From positions 1 to 64,000 of the forward strand of contig JAFYZT010000043.1 of NCBI GenBank assembly GCA_017548605.1: a DNA stretch of 64,000 nt, in the 5' to 3' direction. Under the pieces are notes generated by a model that was not told where the DNA came from, did not search any database, and saw only the letters and a program-made list of their open reading frames with translations. The position numbers were made by a program, and so were the translations under genes. The stretch comes from Prevotella sp. Its GTDB lineage: Bacteria > Bacteroidota > Bacteroidia > Bacteroidales > Bacteroidaceae. Shown here one piece after another: positions 61,745 to 64,000 of this stretch (the first letter of the stretch is position 1; each line of letters starts with the position of its first letter).

Positions 61745-64000
61745 ATGAAATACCGTCAACTGATTCTTGTCGGCCTTCTGGCCGTTGGCGCATCTGCAAA
61801 GGCGCAGGTTGTGATTAATGAAATGATGCAGTCGAACATCGACTATATCATGGACGATTTAAATGAGTTTCCTGATTCCTGGGTGGAACTTTACAATAGT
61901 GGCACAGAGGCTGTGAACCTCGGCGACTATAAGCTGGGCGTGAAAGATAAAGCCAGCAAGGCATGGCAACTGCCCAGCCAGACACTTGGTGCCGGCGCGT
62001 ATGTGGTCGTTTACTGCGACAAGGAGGAGAATGGTCTTCACACCAGTTTCCGTCTGGAGTCGGGCAAGGACGGTAGCGTCTATCTGTTCCAGGGGAGTGC
62101 GATTATCGACAAGGTGGAGAAGATGAAGAAGATGCCTGCTCCCAATATCGCTTATGGACGCCAGACCGATGGCGCTGATACATGGGGATATCAGGCTACT
62201 CCTACTCCTGGTGCAGCCAACTGTGGCCAAATTTGTAATGACATTTTGGGTGAGCCGGTGTTCAGCCAAACCGGAAGTGTGTTCACTTCCAACCAGACTA
62301 TTCAGCTGACCCTCTCCATGCCCGAAGGGACACCTGAAGGTGCGGTGATACGCTACACCACCAACGGCAAGGAACCCACCGCTCAAAGCACGGTTTATCA
62401 GAATGCCATCAGCATCAGCGACAACAAGGTCATCAGGGCCAAGTTGTTCTGCGACGGTTATCTGTCGCCCATCTCCACTGCCCAGTCGTATATCTTCCTG
62501 GGCAGAGACATGACCATTCCCGTAATATCGATTGTCACGGATGACCGCTACATGAACGATGCCACTATCGGAATCATCGCCAACAACCCCGACAAATATA
62601 ACAAACATGACTGGCGCCGTCCCATCAACATCGAATTGTTTGATGCCCCGGCCAGCGAGAGCGTCATCAACCAACTCTGTGAGACACGTGTCATGGGAGG
62701 ACAGTCGCGTGAACATCCGCTCAAGTCACTTGCCGTCTATGCCAACAAACGTTTCGGCGTAAAGCGTTTCAACTATGAGTTCTTCCCCGACCAGAAACCC
62801 GGTCTGACAGAATTCAAGAGTATCATGCTGCGCAACGCGGGTAACGACTTTGGCGGTCTTTACATGCGCGATGCCATCATCCAGCGTGTCATGGGTCAGA
62901 ACGCTGACCTCGATTGGCAGGCATGGCGTCCCGCCGTCGTTTTCCTCAATGGCACCTACAAAGGAATGCTCAACATCCGTGAGCGGAGCAACGACGACAA
63001 TATCTACTCTAACTACCAGGATGACCAAGGCGAAGGTCTTGAGGATATCGACATGATTGAGATTTCTCAGGAGAACAGCCAGATGGTTGAGGAGCTCAAA
63101 GCGGGCACACTTGACAACTACAACGCTTTCAAGGCTTTCTACCATGAAGCAGGTCATACCATGGCCGAATATGAACAGTTGATGGACTGCCAGGAGTTCA
63201 TGAATCTGATGATTTTGAACCTCTATTATGGCAATCTCGATTTCCCGGGCAACAATCTCGTCATTTGGCGGCCCATAGCAGACGGCAGCCGTTGGCGTTG
63301 GATATCCAAGGATACGGACTTCGGTCTCGGACTTTACGGACGGTCGGCCAACTACAATACCATAGAGTGGATTTACAACCCCAATTACGATTCGGGTAAC
63401 GCTTGGGCCAACACCGCAGAGGCCACTCAACTGTTCCGCAGCCTGATGGCTGACGTCGATTTTAGCCGTGAGTTCATCGACCACTGTGCCATCTACATGG
63501 GCGACTTCCTGAACGAGAAGGGCACCCGTGCCATCTGGGATCCCATGGCCAGTCTGGTTAAGCCCGAACTCATTAAGCACCGCGAGGCCAACTATAACGG
63601 CTGGGGTTGGTGGACACCAGATTTCGGACAGGAAATTGATAATGAAATCAACAATGCCAGGAATTGGCTCAGCCAGCGCACCAATAACTTCTACAACCAT
63701 GTTGCCAACTATTATCATTTGGGCACACCCGTTCCTCTCACCATCAACAAAGACGTTGACGGAATCACCAAGACCATTGTGAACGGCATTACGCTCACGG
63801 GCAGCGAGTTCGATGGTAAGTTCTTTACCAACCGCCAACTCACTGTTGAGGCTCAGGTCGATGGCGTAGAGGTGAAGGGATGGAAGGTGATTAAGACCAG
63901 TACCAATGGCACAACCACAGAACAGGATGTTTACGAACCTGTCTATACGTTCAATATGCCCGCGTGCAAGAAACTGGCCCTGAAGGTCATCACGGGCGAA
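61745..64000 (+). CDS. Secreted CotH-kinase family protein, 3' end cut by the window
   Basis: 752 residues are visible and the frame is open at the window end. Signal peptide to about 20 (ends AKAQV), a lamin-tail domain (about 22-155; VVINEMMQSN, WVELYNSG), a chitobiase/hexosaminidase C-terminal-type module (about 175-255; IRYTTNGKEPT) and a CotH-like kinase domain (about 265-640). In the last, GGQSREHPLKSLAVYANK near 317-334, NIRERSNDDNI and the metal-binding KDTDFGLG near 521 match the atypical CotH kinase pattern. Known CotH proteins phosphorylate spore-coat proteins; secreted bacterial relatives like this are uncharacterised. A sorting tail may lie beyond the window. Confidence 0.87.
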   Translation, partial: MKYRQLILVGLLAVGASAKAQVVINEMMQSNIDYIMDDLNEFPDSWVELYNSGTEAVNLGDYKLGVKDKASKAWQLPSQTLGAGAYVVVYCDKEENGLHTSFRLESGKDGSVYLFQGSAIIDKVEKMKKMPAPNIAYGRQTDGADTWGYQATPTPGAANCGQICNDILGEPVFSQTGSVFTSNQTIQLTLSMPEGTPEGAVIRYTTNGKEPTAQSTVYQNAISISDNKVIRAKLFCDGYLSPISTAQSYIFLGRDMTIPVISIVTDDRYMNDATIGIIANNPDKYNKHDWRRPINIELFDAPASESVINQLCETRVMGGQSREHPLKSLAVYANKRFGVKRFNYEFFPDQKPGLTEFKSIMLRNAGNDFGGLYMRDAIIQRVMGQNADLDWQAWRPAVVFLNGTYKGMLNIRERSNDDNIYSNYQDDQGEGLEDIDMIEISQENSQMVEELKAGTLDNYNAFKAFYHEAGHTMAEYEQLMDCQEFMNLMILNLYYGNLDFPGNNLVIWRPIADGSRWRWISKDTDFGLGLYGRSANYNTIEWIYNPNYDSGNAWANTAEATQLFRSLMADVDFSREFIDHCAIYMGDFLNEKGTRAIWDPMASLVKPELIKHREANYNGWGWWTPDFGQEIDNEINNARNWLSQRTNNFYNHVANYYHLGTPVPLTINKDVDGITKTIVNGITLTGSEFDGKFFTNRQLTVEAQVDGVEVKGWKVIKTSTNGTTTEQDVYEPVYTFNMPACKKLALKVITGE

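Noticed and set aside
61859..63838. Two long minus-strand open frames (285 and 370 codons) opposite the CotH gene
   Set aside because: They are antisense shadows; the plus strand carries a continuous frame from 61745 with signal peptide and recognisable domains.

Overview
The window looks like a chromosomal segment of a Prevotella-type member of the Bacteroidales. Pointers are the BspA-like leucine-rich protein, seven secreted proteins ending in a short glycine/lysine-rich sorting-like tail, the gene content (sufBCDS, rimP-nusA-infB, LytTR with transmembrane helices), the lack of strong Shine-Dalgarno sites, and promoters of the Bacteroidetes primary-sigma type. Seven promoters match TTTG - 20 bp - TAnnTTTG with no or one mismatch, and several others match loosely. 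No search was run, so the genus is an inference.

Layout. 1-433: 3' end of an AT-rich unknown gene. 586-8284: metG, an acyltransferase, a secreted TPR-CHAT peptidase-like protein and a secreted companion. 8457-13157 (minus strand): a secreted pectate lyase of family PL1, a tail-bearing secreted protein and a secreted alpha/beta hydrolase, probably a small pectin-use locus. 13553-31519 (plus strand): five large secreted adhesin-like proteins. The last two are paralogues, and each is followed by a tiny acidic protein starting MKxxYIxP. The second tiny gene is translationally coupled to a PepD dipeptidase. 31759-43943 (minus strand): housekeeping genes rnhB, sufS, sufD, sufC, sufB, infB, nusA, rimP and a C-terminal processing protease. 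44121-51672: tRNA-Asn with a duplicated 3' end, then a type I restriction-modification operon (hsdM, hsdS, a Y1-transposase/DprA-like fusion, hsdR). 51784-60933: AlkD-like repair protein, BASS transporter, BspA-like protein, an outer-membrane beta-barrel receptor with a three-copy operator, LiaF-like protein, acetyltransferase and a LytTR regulator. 60988-64000: nitroreductase and the 5' part of a secreted CotH-kinase protein.

The most unusual features are not classical genes. (1) Many spacers begin, at or within a few bases of a stop codon, with a short degenerate word array; at least seven word families occur. In two cases the array runs continuously through the last codons of the gene. (2) A separate tandem repeat with an exact 10-bp period (core CCTAGG/CTTAGG) occurs at three sites, once exactly between two divergent promoters. 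(3) A large-surface-protein plus tiny-peptide cassette is duplicated. (4) A RAYT-like HUH transposase domain fused to a DprA/LOG-like Rossmann domain sits inside the restriction operon. (5) A three-copy, 20-bp-phased direct repeat of LytTR-like geometry lies upstream of the receptor gene.
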